From Heyndrickxia sp050281185 (lineage in GTDB: Bacteria; Bacillota; Bacilli; Bacillales; Bacillaceae_C), in assembly GCF_050281185.1 (NCBI RefSeq), contig NZ_JBNNWS010000014.1, forward strand, positions 62,001 to 126,000: a DNA stretch of 64,000 bases. The letters are read 5' to 3'. The position numbers were made by a program, and so were the translations under genes. Position 1 is the first letter of the stretch. Every line of letters starts with the position of its first letter. The notes under the pieces are model-generated. The model searched no databases. It was not told where the DNA came from and saw only the letters and a program-made list of their open reading frames with translations. Of this stretch, positions 36,467 to 45,146 are shown piece by piece.

Positions 36467-36769
36467 TTAATTACTCATCTCTTCTAATTCTTTAATAGCA
36501 AATGGACGGTAATAGCGTAAAGATTTAATTCCAGCCCAAACGCTAAAAAAGCCTAGGATAATGAAAATTCCTCCGATTATATAAGTAATGGTTGTCGGGT
36601 GGATAAATAATTGATTAATTCCAAATAAGCCAACAAATAGTCCAAGGCAAATTCCAGATTTCCCTGTTAAATATTTTCGTTCCATTGGAAGATTGCTCCG
36701 GACAAATTTTATTTTATAGAAGACATAGAATGACAATGATAAAATAATAAAAAATACGATAAATGGCAT
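36467..36769 (-). CDS. ytpI: YtpI-like membrane protein
   Basis: A 100-residue protein with three hydrophobic segments (about residues 1-16, 40-58 and 65-85), matching YtpI in length and pattern (SGICLGLFVGLFGINQLF). Function unknown. The ATG at 36769 with GGAGTG upstream is chosen; the open frame extends 23 codons further but without a good ribosome binding site. It sits between ytoI and nrnA as in B. subtilis, on the opposite strand from both. Confidence 0.88.
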   Translation of the reverse strand: MPFIVFFIILSLSFYVFYKIKFVRSNLPMERKYLTGKSGICLGLFVGLFGINQLFIHPTTITYIIGGIFIILGFFSVWAGIKSLRYYRPFAIKELEEMSN

Positions 36770-36884
36770 AAGGGTTTCACTCCATCCAGTAAAAATAACA
36801 TTGATTCCATTGTAACGATTTTTAAATGAAAAAGCCACAACGTGAAATCAATTAATAATGACAAATTAACGAAGGAGTCTTTAT

Positions 36885-37820
36885 ATGAAAGAGCAAATCT
36901 TAGAAATGATAAAACAATATGATACGATAATCGTTCATCGACATGTTCGACCAGATCCCGATGCATATGGGTCACAAGGAGGACTTGTAGAAATTTTACG
37001 TGCTTCATTTCCAAATAAAAGAGTCTATGCTGTTGGAAAACCTGATCCATCACTAGCGTTTTTACGAAAACTAGATGAAATACCAGATGAAACTTTTCAG
37101 AATGCGTTAGTGATCGTTTGCGATACGGCCAATAAAGAAAGAATTTGTGATGATCGATATCATTTGGGGGATAAGTTAATAAAGATCGATCACCATCCAA
37201 ACGAAGATGCTTACGGAGACTTACTTTGGGTCGATACTTCTGCTTCCTCTGCTAGTGAAATGATCTATGAATTTTACCTTTATGGTCGTGATAAAGGATT
37301 GAAAATAAATAATAAAGCAGCCAGATTAATTTACGGTGGAATTGTTGGTGATACTGGAAGATTTTTGTATCCTAGTACGACACAAAAAACCTTCGATTAT
37401 GCAGGGGAATTAATTAAATTTCCCTTTGATCGAAATGAATTATATGACAAAATGTATGAGCTAGACCCTAAAGTAATTAAATTACAAGGATATATTTTGC
37501 AAAGCTTTAAAATGTATGACAATGGTGCTGCATCGGTCATGTTGAGCAAGGAACTTCTTACACAATATGATGTCGTTCCATCTGAAGCCTCATTGCTTGT
37601 AAGTTCATTAGGAAATATTAAAGGTATAAAAGCATGGTGTTTCTTCATTGAAGAAGAGGATCAAATACGTGTCCGTCTTCGTTCGAAAGGGCCGATCATT
37701 AACCAAATTGCAAAAAAATATAATGGCGGCGGACACCCGTTAGCTGCAGGAGCTTCTGTGTATTCCTGGGACGAAGTAAATAATGTCATCCGGGATTTAA
37801 TAAACATATGTAATGACTAG
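36885..37820 (+). CDS. nrnA: Oligoribonuclease / pAp phosphatase NrnA
   Basis: DHH/DHHA1 phosphoesterase, 311 residues, that degrades short RNA oligomers (including pGpG-type dinucleotides) and dephosphorylates 3'-phosphoadenosine 5'-phosphate. Metal motifs: HRHVRPDPDAYGS, VCDTANKERI, and the DHH signature IDHHPNEDAYGD; C-terminal DHHA1 motif GGGHPLAAGA. AAGGAG precedes the ATG. Divergent from ytpI, convergent with ytrI. Confidence 0.95.
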   Translation: MKEQILEMIKQYDTIIVHRHVRPDPDAYGSQGGLVEILRASFPNKRVYAVGKPDPSLAFLRKLDEIPDETFQNALVIVCDTANKERICDDRYHLGDKLIKIDHHPNEDAYGDLLWVDTSASSASEMIYEFYLYGRDKGLKINNKAARLIYGGIVGDTGRFLYPSTTQKTFDYAGELIKFPFDRNELYDKMYELDPKVIKLQGYILQSFKMYDNGAASVMLSKELLTQYDVVPSEASLLVSSLGNIKGIKAWCFFIEEEDQIRVRLRSKGPIINQIAKKYNGGGHPLAAGASVYSWDEVNNVIRDLINICND

Positions 37821-37844
37821 GGCGGAATTATGCTCTAGTCATTT
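37813..37844. terminator. Bidirectional terminator between nrnA and ytrI
   Basis: Stem ATGACTAG / CTAGTCAT that includes the nrnA stop codon and the end of ytrI, with T-rich tails. Confidence 0.65.
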
Positions 37845-38342
37845 TCCTAATTTTAATTCTAGCTCTATATTGATTGTCGAGTAAAAAAAGATATTTTTAA
37901 TTACATAATTAAAACGATGGTTATTAAACTTCACACTTTTGTTTTCTATTGTTTTTATAATCAAATCTTTATTTTTGTAAATAATATTTAAATCTTTAGC
38001 AATTAATGATTTTAGATCCTCTTTTATATCGTTCTCCGCTTCAGAAATGCTCAGGGTATCAATATCGTATTTTTCATAGTTTTTAATTTTAACTTGAACA
38101 TTTTGTATAATTAATAACTCGGCATTTTTACGATTTAATTCTTTTGTATCTTCCTGCCAAATCTTCTTTTCTTGTATGAGATTTTCAATGGTTTCCTTTT
38201 GCGTTTTGATTTTTTTGGCCTGTTTTTCCTGTAAAACGCCAAACATGAATAAAAAAATTATCCAGCTTATACAACCACCTACCACTACTCCACCCAAAAA
38301 ACGCTGCCATGAAGGTCTGCGATACAACGGAGGAATTCTCAT
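37839..38342 (-). CDS. ytrI: Sporulation membrane protein YtrI
   Basis: A 167-residue protein with one membrane segment (about residues 17-38) and a coiled-coil-like outer part. YtrI is a mother-cell protein needed for efficient sporulation in B. subtilis. The ATG at 38342 (MRIPPLYRRPSWQRF) has AGGAG upstream and overlaps the ytrH stop (ATGA), so the pair is translationally coupled. Confidence 0.9.
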   Translation of the reverse strand: MRIPPLYRRPSWQRFLGGVVVGGCISWIIFLFMFGVLQEKQAKKIKTQKETIENLIQEKKIWQEDTKELNRKNAELLIIQNVQVKIKNYEKYDIDTLSISEAENDIKEDLKSLIAKDLNIIYKNKDLIIKTIENKSVKFNNHRFNYVIKNIFFYSTINIELELKLGK

Positions 38343-38671
38343 TGGACATGCTCCTGTGTTAACCATGCGATAATAAGTGCCGCAGTATTAGCCCCGCCCA
38401 TTGCTGACAAAATTAATAAAAATTGCTTAAATAAATCTTTTGTTTCACCATTTAAGAACCCTCTTTCAAAGCTATATACAGTATCAAAAGTTCCGCCAAT
38501 TGCTGCGATGATTGCCCATATTCGCAGTCCTTTTGAGATTCTGTCAATTTGGGTTAATAGTAATTCTCCGGTTATAAATGACGCAAGACCACCAATTAAT
38601 GTCCCCCCTATCATGACGCCGAAAGCGATAAAAAAACTATTAAAAAATGCAGGGAAAAATGCTTCATTCAC
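38339..38671 (-). CDS. ytrH: Sporulation membrane protein YtrH
   Basis: A 110-residue protein with three hydrophobic segments and GVMIGGTLIGGLASFITGEL. YtrH, with YtrI, is expressed in the mother cell under sigma-E and supports sporulation. GTG start with GGAGATGAT upstream. A sigma-E-like promoter lies 37-65 bp before the gene. Confidence 0.93.
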   Translation of the reverse strand: MNEAFFPAFFNSFFIAFGVMIGGTLIGGLASFITGELLLTQIDRISKGLRIWAIIAAIGGTFDTVYSFERGFLNGETKDLFKQFLLILSAMGGANTAALIIAWLTQEHVQ

Positions 38672-38707
38672 AATTAATCATCTCCAAACAAGTTATCCCA
38701 CTATTAA

Positions 38708-38736
38708 TATATATGGGACAACTTAAGACGATATGT
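38708..38736 (-). promoter_or_regulatory. Putative sigma-E promoter of ytrHI
   Basis: On the reverse strand ACATATC (-35-like, 38736-38730), 14-bp spacer, CATATATA (-10-like, 38715-38708). It resembles the sigma-E pattern with several mismatches; supported by known sigma-E control of ytrHI. Confidence 0.5.
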
Positions 38737-38836
38737 AAATGAATAAAAATAAAAGATTAAGGGGAACGTATTTTCTTTTTGTTTCTTTCCGATTTATAAT
38801 AAAGTAAATAGATGTACATAGAAGGTGGGTGGGATT

Positions 38837-41800
38837 TTGTCATTTGTTCATCTACAAATATCGACAGCATATAGTTTATTATCCAGTACAATATCCATTC
38901 AGAAGCTAGTGGAAAAAGCGAAAAAACTTCAATATCATACACTAGCGATTACCGATCGGAATGTTTTATATGGAACGATTCCTTTTTATAAGGAATGCAT
39001 AAAAAATAATATTAAACCGATAATTGGTTTGACCATTGATGTAATCAGTGAAATAAACAGAGAACTTTCTTATCCTCTCGTATTATTAGCAAGAAACGAA
39101 CAAGGATATCGAAATTTATTGAAGTTATCCAGCACGATTCAAACATTATCTCCTCAAGGAATTCCTTTAAAGTGGTTAAGGGGCTATCATAATGGCTTAG
39201 TAGCGTTTACGCCTGGTTTAAGTGGTGAAATTGAGCAGCTGCTGTTAAAAGGCGAGGATGAAAACGCAGAGAAAGTCGTTCAAATTTTTCATAACGTTTT
39301 TGAAAAACAATCATTCTATCTCTCCTTACAAAATCACCAACTATCCGAAGAGAAGATAATTAATGAAAAAATTATGCATTTAGCAAAAAAGTATACTATT
39401 AATCCTATTGTAGCGAATGATGTGCAGTATTTAGATAAGGAAGATGCCTTTAGTCATGAATGTTTATTGGCTATAAAAGAGAACCAAAAGTTAAGTGATG
39501 ACGATAGATTGAAACTAATTACAGAAGAATATTATTTAAAAGATAAAGAGAGTATGCTCGAAATTTTTCATGATTATGTAGATGCACTTGAAAATACAGT
39601 TTTACTAGCTGAATCATGTAATGTCCAAATTGAAATGCAACGGGAACTTTTACCTAAGTATCCACTACCTGAAGGACAATCTGCAAATGAAGTATTACAA
39701 AAGCTTTGCAGTATGGGATTACAGAAAAGATTAGGGAATCCTACATCCGAATATTGGAGTCGTTTAGAATATGAAATAAATATTATCCAACGCATGAATT
39801 TTAGTGATTATTTTCTTATCGTGTGGGATTTCATGAAATTTGCACGGTCGAAGGGGATTTTAACTGGACCTGGACGTGGATCATCAGCTGGGTCACTTGT
39901 TGCCTATTCATTACAAATTACGAATGTGGATCCAATTGAACATGATCTGCTTTTCGAGCGATTTTTGAATCCAGAACGGATAACGATGCCTGATATCGAT
40001 ATTGATTTTCCCGATCATCGTCGTGATGAAGTAATTCATTATGTGAAAGAAAAATATGGCGAGCTGCATGTTGCTCAAATAATAACCTTTGGGACATTTG
40101 CTGCAAAAGCTGCTGCTAGAGACGTAGCTAGAGTATTTGGTTTTAACCCGAAAGAAATGGAGCGCTTGTCAAGAATGATTCCATCAAAGCTAGGAATAAC
40201 TTTAGAGCAAGCATACAAAGAATCAGAAAAGCTAAGGGAATTTGTAAAAGAGTCAGATCTTCATCAAAAATTGTATCAAACAGCCCTTAAGCTAGAAGGA
40301 ATTCCTAGACATGCCTCAACACATGCTGCAGGGGTAGTCATCAGTGAAGAGCCGCTTGTAAATCTCATCCCTATTCAAGAAGGGAATTCGGGAATATATT
40401 TAACACAGTATTCAATGGATATATTAGAGGAAATTGGTTTATTGAAAATGGATTTTCTTGGTCTTCGTAATTTATCACTTATTGAGCGGATTTTGACAAG
40501 TATTCAAAAAGGAATCAAAAAAGAAATAAATATAGAAAATATCCCTCTTAATGATGAGAAGACATTTCAATTATTGAGTAAAGGGAACACAACAGGGATT
40601 TTTCAATTGGAATCAGAAGGTATGAGGAGTGTTTTACAAAGGCTGAAGCCAACCGAATTTGAAGATATTGTTGCAGCGAATGCTCTCTTTCGACCAGGAC
40701 CGATGGAAAATATCCCTCTGTACATTAAACGCAAGCATGGGAAAGAAAAGGTGATATACCCTCATTCAGATTTAGAACAGATACTAAAGAAAACCTATGG
40801 GGTTATTATCTATCAAGAGCAAATTATGCAAATTGCGTCAAAGATGGCTGGATTTTCACTAGGAGAGGCTGATTTATTAAGAAGAGCAGTATCGAAAAAG
40901 AAAAAAGAAGTTTTAGACCATGAAAGAACACATTTTGTAACAGGTGCGGTTAAAAACGGATATGATGAAATGACAGCCAATAATATATACGATTTGATCG
41001 TACGATTCGCAAATTATGGGTTTCCTAGAAGTCATGCAGTAGCCTATAGCTATATTGCCTATCAATTAGCTTACTTAAAAGCCCATTATCCTTTATATTT
41101 TATTGCTTCTTTACTAACATCAGCTATTGGAAATGAGGATAAAATTTCACAATACGTTCGTGAAGCGAATCAAATGGGATTGGAAATTCTTCCGCCTTCT
41201 ATTAATAAAAGTCAATATCCTTTTACAGTTGAAAAAGGAGCAATACGTTTTAGTTTGGCAGCTATTAAAGGAATAGGTGTTTCTGTATTAAAGGATTTAA
41301 TAGATGCAAGGGCCAATAAACCATTTAATGATTTATTTGATTTTTGTCTAAGAACAGCAAATAAATCAGTTAATCGAAAAACGATGGAAATGCTTGTTTT
41401 TTCTGGTGCATTTGACGAGTTTAACAAGGACCGTTCTACTCTTTTGGCTAGTATTGATGTTGCCGTTCAACATGCTGATTTAGTAAATCCTAATGATCAG
41501 GAAATTGATCTATTTGCTAACGAAGAAATCTTTCAAATAAAACCTAAATATATGGAAGTAGAACCTATGAGTATTATGGATAAGCTTGCCTTTGAAAAGC
41601 AAGTGCTTGGTGTATATCTAACCGATCATCCAGTACGACCATATCAAAATCTATTTCAAGAATTTAAGGCACAATCTATTTTTTCATTAAGTGAAAATCA
41701 GAAGCAAGCAATAGCTGGGATATATATTACAGAAGATAAAACGATTCGAACAAAAAAAGGAGAAGTAATGTGTTTCTTAAAATTAAGTGATCCTACTGGT

Positions 41801-42187
41801 GAAATGGAAGGAGTCGTATTCCCACAAGGCTATCGTCATTTTGGTCAATTATGTAAACAAGGGGAAATAGCTCTAATTGAAGGAAATATTGAAGAAAGAA
41901 ATGGAAAACCTCAATTTATTATTCAAAAAATGAATGATGTGCAAAGTCTGGAGAATAAAAAAAAGAAATTATATTTGAAAATTCCCCAGTCACTTCATCC
42001 ACATGAAAGTTTACAAAAAATAAAATCGATTTTACATACGAACATTGGGAACGTTCCAGTTATCTTATTTTATGAAGAAAAGGATCAAACGATCCAGCTT
42101 TCTAAAAGTGATTGGGCTAACCCAACAGCGGAATGTTTAAATCAATTAAAGCTTTTTTTAGGAGAACAAAATGTAATTTTGCGATAA
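38837..42187 (+). CDS. dnaE: DNA polymerase III alpha subunit DnaE
   Basis: Second replicative C-family polymerase of Firmicutes, which extends RNA primers before hand-off to PolC. The 1116-residue product has an N-terminal PHP domain (SFVHLQISTAYSLL), palm motifs GPGRGSSAGSLVAY and PDIDIDFPDHRRDEV (catalytic aspartates), a helix-hairpin-helix region and a C-terminal OB fold (about residue 985 onward). The PHP and motif pattern is DnaE1-like without a proofreading exonuclease insert. The TTG at 38837 gives the conserved SFVHLQ start; GTG 38825 is an alternative. Confidence 0.97.
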   Translation: MSFVHLQISTAYSLLSSTISIQKLVEKAKKLQYHTLAITDRNVLYGTIPFYKECIKNNIKPIIGLTIDVISEINRELSYPLVLLARNEQGYRNLLKLSSTIQTLSPQGIPLKWLRGYHNGLVAFTPGLSGEIEQLLLKGEDENAEKVVQIFHNVFEKQSFYLSLQNHQLSEEKIINEKIMHLAKKYTINPIVANDVQYLDKEDAFSHECLLAIKENQKLSDDDRLKLITEEYYLKDKESMLEIFHDYVDALENTVLLAESCNVQIEMQRELLPKYPLPEGQSANEVLQKLCSMGLQKRLGNPTSEYWSRLEYEINIIQRMNFSDYFLIVWDFMKFARSKGILTGPGRGSSAGSLVAYSLQITNVDPIEHDLLFERFLNPERITMPDIDIDFPDHRRDEVIHYVKEKYGELHVAQIITFGTFAAKAAARDVARVFGFNPKEMERLSRMIPSKLGITLEQAYKESEKLREFVKESDLHQKLYQTALKLEGIPRHASTHAAGVVISEEPLVNLIPIQEGNSGIYLTQYSMDILEEIGLLKMDFLGLRNLSLIERILTSIQKGIKKEINIENIPLNDEKTFQLLSKGNTTGIFQLESEGMRSVLQRLKPTEFEDIVAANALFRPGPMENIPLYIKRKHGKEKVIYPHSDLEQILKKTYGVIIYQEQIMQIASKMAGFSLGEADLLRRAVSKKKKEVLDHERTHFVTGAVKNGYDEMTANNIYDLIVRFANYGFPRSHAVAYSYIAYQLAYLKAHYPLYFIASLLTSAIGNEDKISQYVREANQMGLEILPPSINKSQYPFTVEKGAIRFSLAAIKGIGVSVLKDLIDARANKPFNDLFDFCLRTANKSVNRKTMEMLVFSGAFDEFNKDRSTLLASIDVAVQHADLVNPNDQEIDLFANEEIFQIKPKYMEVEPMSIMDKLAFEKQVLGVYLTDHPVRPYQNLFQEFKAQSIFSLSENQKQAIAGIYITEDKTIRTKKGEVMCFLKLSDPTGEMEGVVFPQGYRHFGQLCKQGEIALIEGNIEERNGKPQFIIQKMNDVQSLENKKKKLYLKIPQSLHPHESLQKIKSILHTNIGNVPVILFYEEKDQTIQLSKSDWANPTAECLNQLKLFLGEQNVILR

Positions 42188-42192
42188 TATTT

Positions 42193-42220
42193 TTCACTAA
42201 AAAGAGAAATATGTTATATT
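42193..42220 (+). promoter_or_regulatory. Putative promoter of the malic enzyme operon
   Basis: TTCACT (42193-42198), 16-bp spacer, TATATT (42215-42220) preceded by TGT (extended -10). Confidence 0.5.
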
Positions 42221-42235
42221 ATTTTATAGACCGAT

Positions 42236-42248
42236 GTGGTCAGACCAC
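42236..42248. promoter_or_regulatory. Perfect FadR/GntR-type operator palindrome
   Basis: GTGGTCAGACCAC is a perfect 6-1-6 palindrome containing TGGTCNGACCA, the core of FadR-subfamily GntR operators. It lies about 16-28 bp after the -10, in the untranslated leader of malic enzyme, whose neighbour gene encodes such a regulator. Confidence 0.75.
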
Positions 42249-42298
42249 CTAAATGTAAATAAGTGTACCATTTGCAGGAATAAAGGAGTGGAAGAAGT

Positions 42299-43537
42299 TT
42301 GACTTTACGAGAAGAAGCACTACATATGCATCGTATAAATAAAGGAAAACTAGAATCTAAATCTAAAGTTGAAGTGAAAAATGCAAAGGATTTAAGTCTA
42401 GCCTATTCTCCAGGAGTAGCTGAACCATGTAAAATGATATATGATAAACCTGAAACTGTATACGAATATACGATGAAGGGAAACATGGTGGCTGTTGTAA
42501 CAGATGGTACTGCTGTATTAGGATTAGGAAATATTGGACCGGAAGCTGCATTGCCAGTAATGGAAGGTAAAGCTGTATTATTTAAAAGCTTTGCTGGTGT
42601 AGATGCATTTCCTATTTGCTTGAATACTACTGATATTGATAAAATTGTTGAAACTGTAAAGCTTTTGGAGCCTACGTTTGGCGGTGTGAATCTGGAAGAC
42701 ATTGCTGCACCAAATTGTTTTGTAATAGAGGAAAGACTAAAAAAGGAAACAAATATCCCTATTTTTCATGATGATCAGCATGGAACAGCAATTGTAACAG
42801 TTGCAGGTCTCGTCAATGCTTTAAAATTAGTTGGAAAGAAGATGTCCGAAATAAAAGTAGTTGCAAGCGGGGCTGGTGCAGCTGGGATTGCAATCATTCG
42901 CCTGCTTTATCATTATGGTGTTCGTGATATTATTATGTGTGACTCAAAAGGTGCTATTTTCGAGGGACGTTCCTATGGGATGAATCATGTTAAGTCTGAA
43001 GTTGCAAAATATACTAACCGTGATCATATAGAAGGGACCTTGGCAGATGTTATTAAAGATGCGGATGTCTTTATTGGCGTGTCTGTAGCAGGAGCACTTA
43101 CAAAGGAAATGGTAGAATCGATGAACGATGATTCCATTATTTTTGCAATGGCAAATCCAGACCCTGAAATCATGCCAGAAGATGCAAAAACAGCAGGTGC
43201 AAAAGTAATTGGAACAGGTCGTTCTGATTTTCCTAATCAAGTAAATAATGTATTAGCTTTTCCTGGAATATTCCGAGGAGCCCTTGATGTTCGGGCAACA
43301 CATATAAATGAACAAATGAAAGTAGCAGCTGTAGAAGCTATTGCAGACCTTATCGATAAAAAAGAATTAAATTCTGATTACGTCATTCCGCGTCCATTCG
43401 ATCCACGTGTTGCTCCAGCTGTAGCAGCGGCTGTTGCAAAAGCCGCAATGGAAACTGGAGTTGCACGTATAAAAGTGGATCCAGAAGAAATAAGAGAAAG
43501 AACAAAGAGGCTTGCTATTATCGGAAAAGGTGAGTGA
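42299..43537 (+). CDS. ytsJ: Malic enzyme (YtsJ type, probably NADP-dependent)
   Basis: Oxidative decarboxylation of malate to pyruvate. The 412-residue bacterial short form shows SLAYSPGVAEPC, TDGTAVLGLGNIGP, metal-binding EDIAAPNCFVIE and HDDQHGTAIVT, and the nucleotide-binding SGAGAAGIAI. In B. subtilis the counterpart YtsJ is the main NADPH-producing malic enzyme and lies just before accDA; here a GntR gene lies between. TTG start with AAGGAG upstream. Co-transcription with the regulator is likely because the genes overlap or abut. Confidence 0.94.
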   Translation: MTLREEALHMHRINKGKLESKSKVEVKNAKDLSLAYSPGVAEPCKMIYDKPETVYEYTMKGNMVAVVTDGTAVLGLGNIGPEAALPVMEGKAVLFKSFAGVDAFPICLNTTDIDKIVETVKLLEPTFGGVNLEDIAAPNCFVIEERLKKETNIPIFHDDQHGTAIVTVAGLVNALKLVGKKMSEIKVVASGAGAAGIAIIRLLYHYGVRDIIMCDSKGAIFEGRSYGMNHVKSEVAKYTNRDHIEGTLADVIKDADVFIGVSVAGALTKEMVESMNDDSIIFAMANPDPEIMPEDAKTAGAKVIGTGRSDFPNQVNNVLAFPGIFRGALDVRATHINEQMKVAAVEAIADLIDKKELNSDYVIPRPFDPRVAPAVAAAVAKAAMETGVARIKVDPEEIRERTKRLAIIGKGE

Positions 43538-43545
43538 TTTGTTCA

Positions 43546-44166
43546 GTGAACAAAAAGGCAAGTAAGAAAGCTTATCTTGAAATTGTCAACCAAATTCGTC
43601 AAATGATAAATGACGACGGTCTTGTTACGGGTGACAAGCTACCTTCTGAGCGTGAATTAGCAGAGCGTCTTAATGTAGGACGCTCTTCTGTAAGAGAAGC
43701 TTTAAGATCTTTAGAATTATTAGGTCTAATAGAAACCCGAAGAGGAGAAGGAACATTCTTACGGGATTTTAAGGATCATCAGTTAGTGGAATTATTAAGT
43801 ACTTTTATTTTACAAGATGAAAAAGTAAAAAATGATGTATTAATTACTAAAGCATTAATTGAAAAGGATGCAATTAGGCTTATTATTCATAATTTTGATG
43901 GAGATTCTATTTTGTTTTTAAAATCAAAGCTCGAACAAGGAACTTTCATAGTAGAAGATGACTTCTTTTTTGAAATAGTACAACTTTCAAATATACGTCT
44001 CCTTCTTAAAATTTGGTTATTAATTAAAGAATATGCATCTCCATTAAATGTTTCTCGCAAAATAAAGGATCTAAATCCTTATTTAAATTTTATTAATGCA
44101 ATATTAGCTGAAGACTTGCTTTTATCACTTCATCTTTATGATAATTTAAGAAATATGTCGAAGTAA
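43546..44166 (+). CDS. GntR-family regulator, FadR subfamily
   Basis: A 206-residue protein with an N-terminal winged helix (about residues 10-75, PSERELAERLNVGRSSVREA and a TRRGEGTFL wing) and an all-helical FCD-like domain. The helix in the usual FCD metal site reads EDDFFFEIV where family members have D-x-x-F-H, so the canonical His is missing. Two GTG starts are possible: 43534 (overlapping the malic enzyme stop) and 43546 (chosen, AAGGTGAG upstream). Its place between malic enzyme and accD and the palindrome at 42236 suggest control of this operon. Confidence 0.85.
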   Translation: MNKKASKKAYLEIVNQIRQMINDDGLVTGDKLPSERELAERLNVGRSSVREALRSLELLGLIETRRGEGTFLRDFKDHQLVELLSTFILQDEKVKNDVLITKALIEKDAIRLIIHNFDGDSILFLKSKLEQGTFIVEDDFFFEIVQLSNIRLLLKIWLLIKEYASPLNVSRKIKDLNPYLNFINAILAEDLLLSLHLYDNLRNMSK

Positions 44167-44276
44167 GAACGACAATTTTTAGCAAAATTATTAGGCATTT
44201 TCCTTTATATTAGGACAAGAAGATTTTTTTTGGATAAATATTTTGTGAAATCAGCCTTTTAAAGGAGGATTAACTT

Positions 44277-45146
44277 TTGCTGAAAGATTTTTTTACCAAA
44301 CCAAAGAAGAAAAAATATGCAACAATTCCATCAGAAACTGCAAAGAGCGATGTTCCTGAAGGAATTATGTCAAAGTGTCCCAACTGTCGAAAAATTTTAT
44401 ATACAAAAGAATTACAAAAGAACTTAAAAGTTTGTATTCATTGTGGGTATCATCATCCAATGAATGCTTATGAACGAGTAGAGAGTTTTTTAGATGAGAA
44501 TACTTTTAAAGAATTTGATCGTCATTTGCAATCAGAAAATCCATTAAATTTCCCTGACTATCTTGAAAAATTACAAAAAGACCAACAAAAAACAAATATG
44601 AATGAGGCTGTTCTTACTGGAAGTGGGAATATTAATGATCATGAGGTAGTTGTAGCTATAATGGACTCATCCTTTCGAATGGGAAGTATGGGCTCTGTTG
44701 TTGGTGAGAAGATTACGAGAGCGATCGAAGAAGCAGATAAGCGACATATTCCTTTCATTATTTTCACTGCATCTGGTGGAGCGAGAATGCAAGAAGCTGT
44801 GTTGTCATTAATGCAAATGGCCAAAACAAGTGCCGCATTGAAAAAATTTAGCGAAAATGGCGGTCTTGCGATTTCTATTATGACTCACCCAACAACTGGA
44901 GGAGTTTCAGCAAGCTTTGCATCTTTAGGTGACTTCAATTTTGCAGAGCCTGGAGCGCTAATTGGATTTGCTGGCAGAAGGATTATTGAGCAAACGGTTC
45001 GTGAGGAACTTCCTGAAGATTTCCAAACAGCTGAGTATCTGTTGAAGCATGGACAATTAGATGCGGTTATTAATCGTTTAGACTTAAAAGAGAAAATCAC
45101 AACAGTTCTTGAAATTCATAGTCAAGCAGGTGAAATAACATGGTAA
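44277..45146 (+). CDS. accD: Acetyl-CoA carboxylase carboxyltransferase subunit beta
   Basis: With AccA transfers CO2 from carboxybiotin to acetyl-CoA, giving malonyl-CoA. The 289-residue protein has the N-terminal zinc ribbon (Cys34, Cys37, Cys53, Cys56) and carboxyltransferase motifs GSMGSVVGEKI, SGGARMQE and GGVSASFASLGD. TTG start 7 nt after AAAGGAGG. It overlaps the accA start by 7 nt, which couples subunit synthesis. Confidence 0.97.
   Translation: MLKDFFTKPKKKKYATIPSETAKSDVPEGIMSKCPNCRKILYTKELQKNLKVCIHCGYHHPMNAYERVESFLDENTFKEFDRHLQSENPLNFPDYLEKLQKDQQKTNMNEAVLTGSGNINDHEVVVAIMDSSFRMGSMGSVVGEKITRAIEEADKRHIPFIIFTASGGARMQEAVLSLMQMAKTSAALKKFSENGGLAISIMTHPTTGGVSASFASLGDFNFAEPGALIGFAGRRIIEQTVREELPEDFQTAEYLLKHGQLDAVINRLDLKEKITTVLEIHSQAGEITW

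Noticed and set aside
36709..37200. Long reverse frame opposite nrnA
   Set aside because: It is antisense to the well-supported nrnA and overlaps ytpI; the composition is that of a shadow frame.
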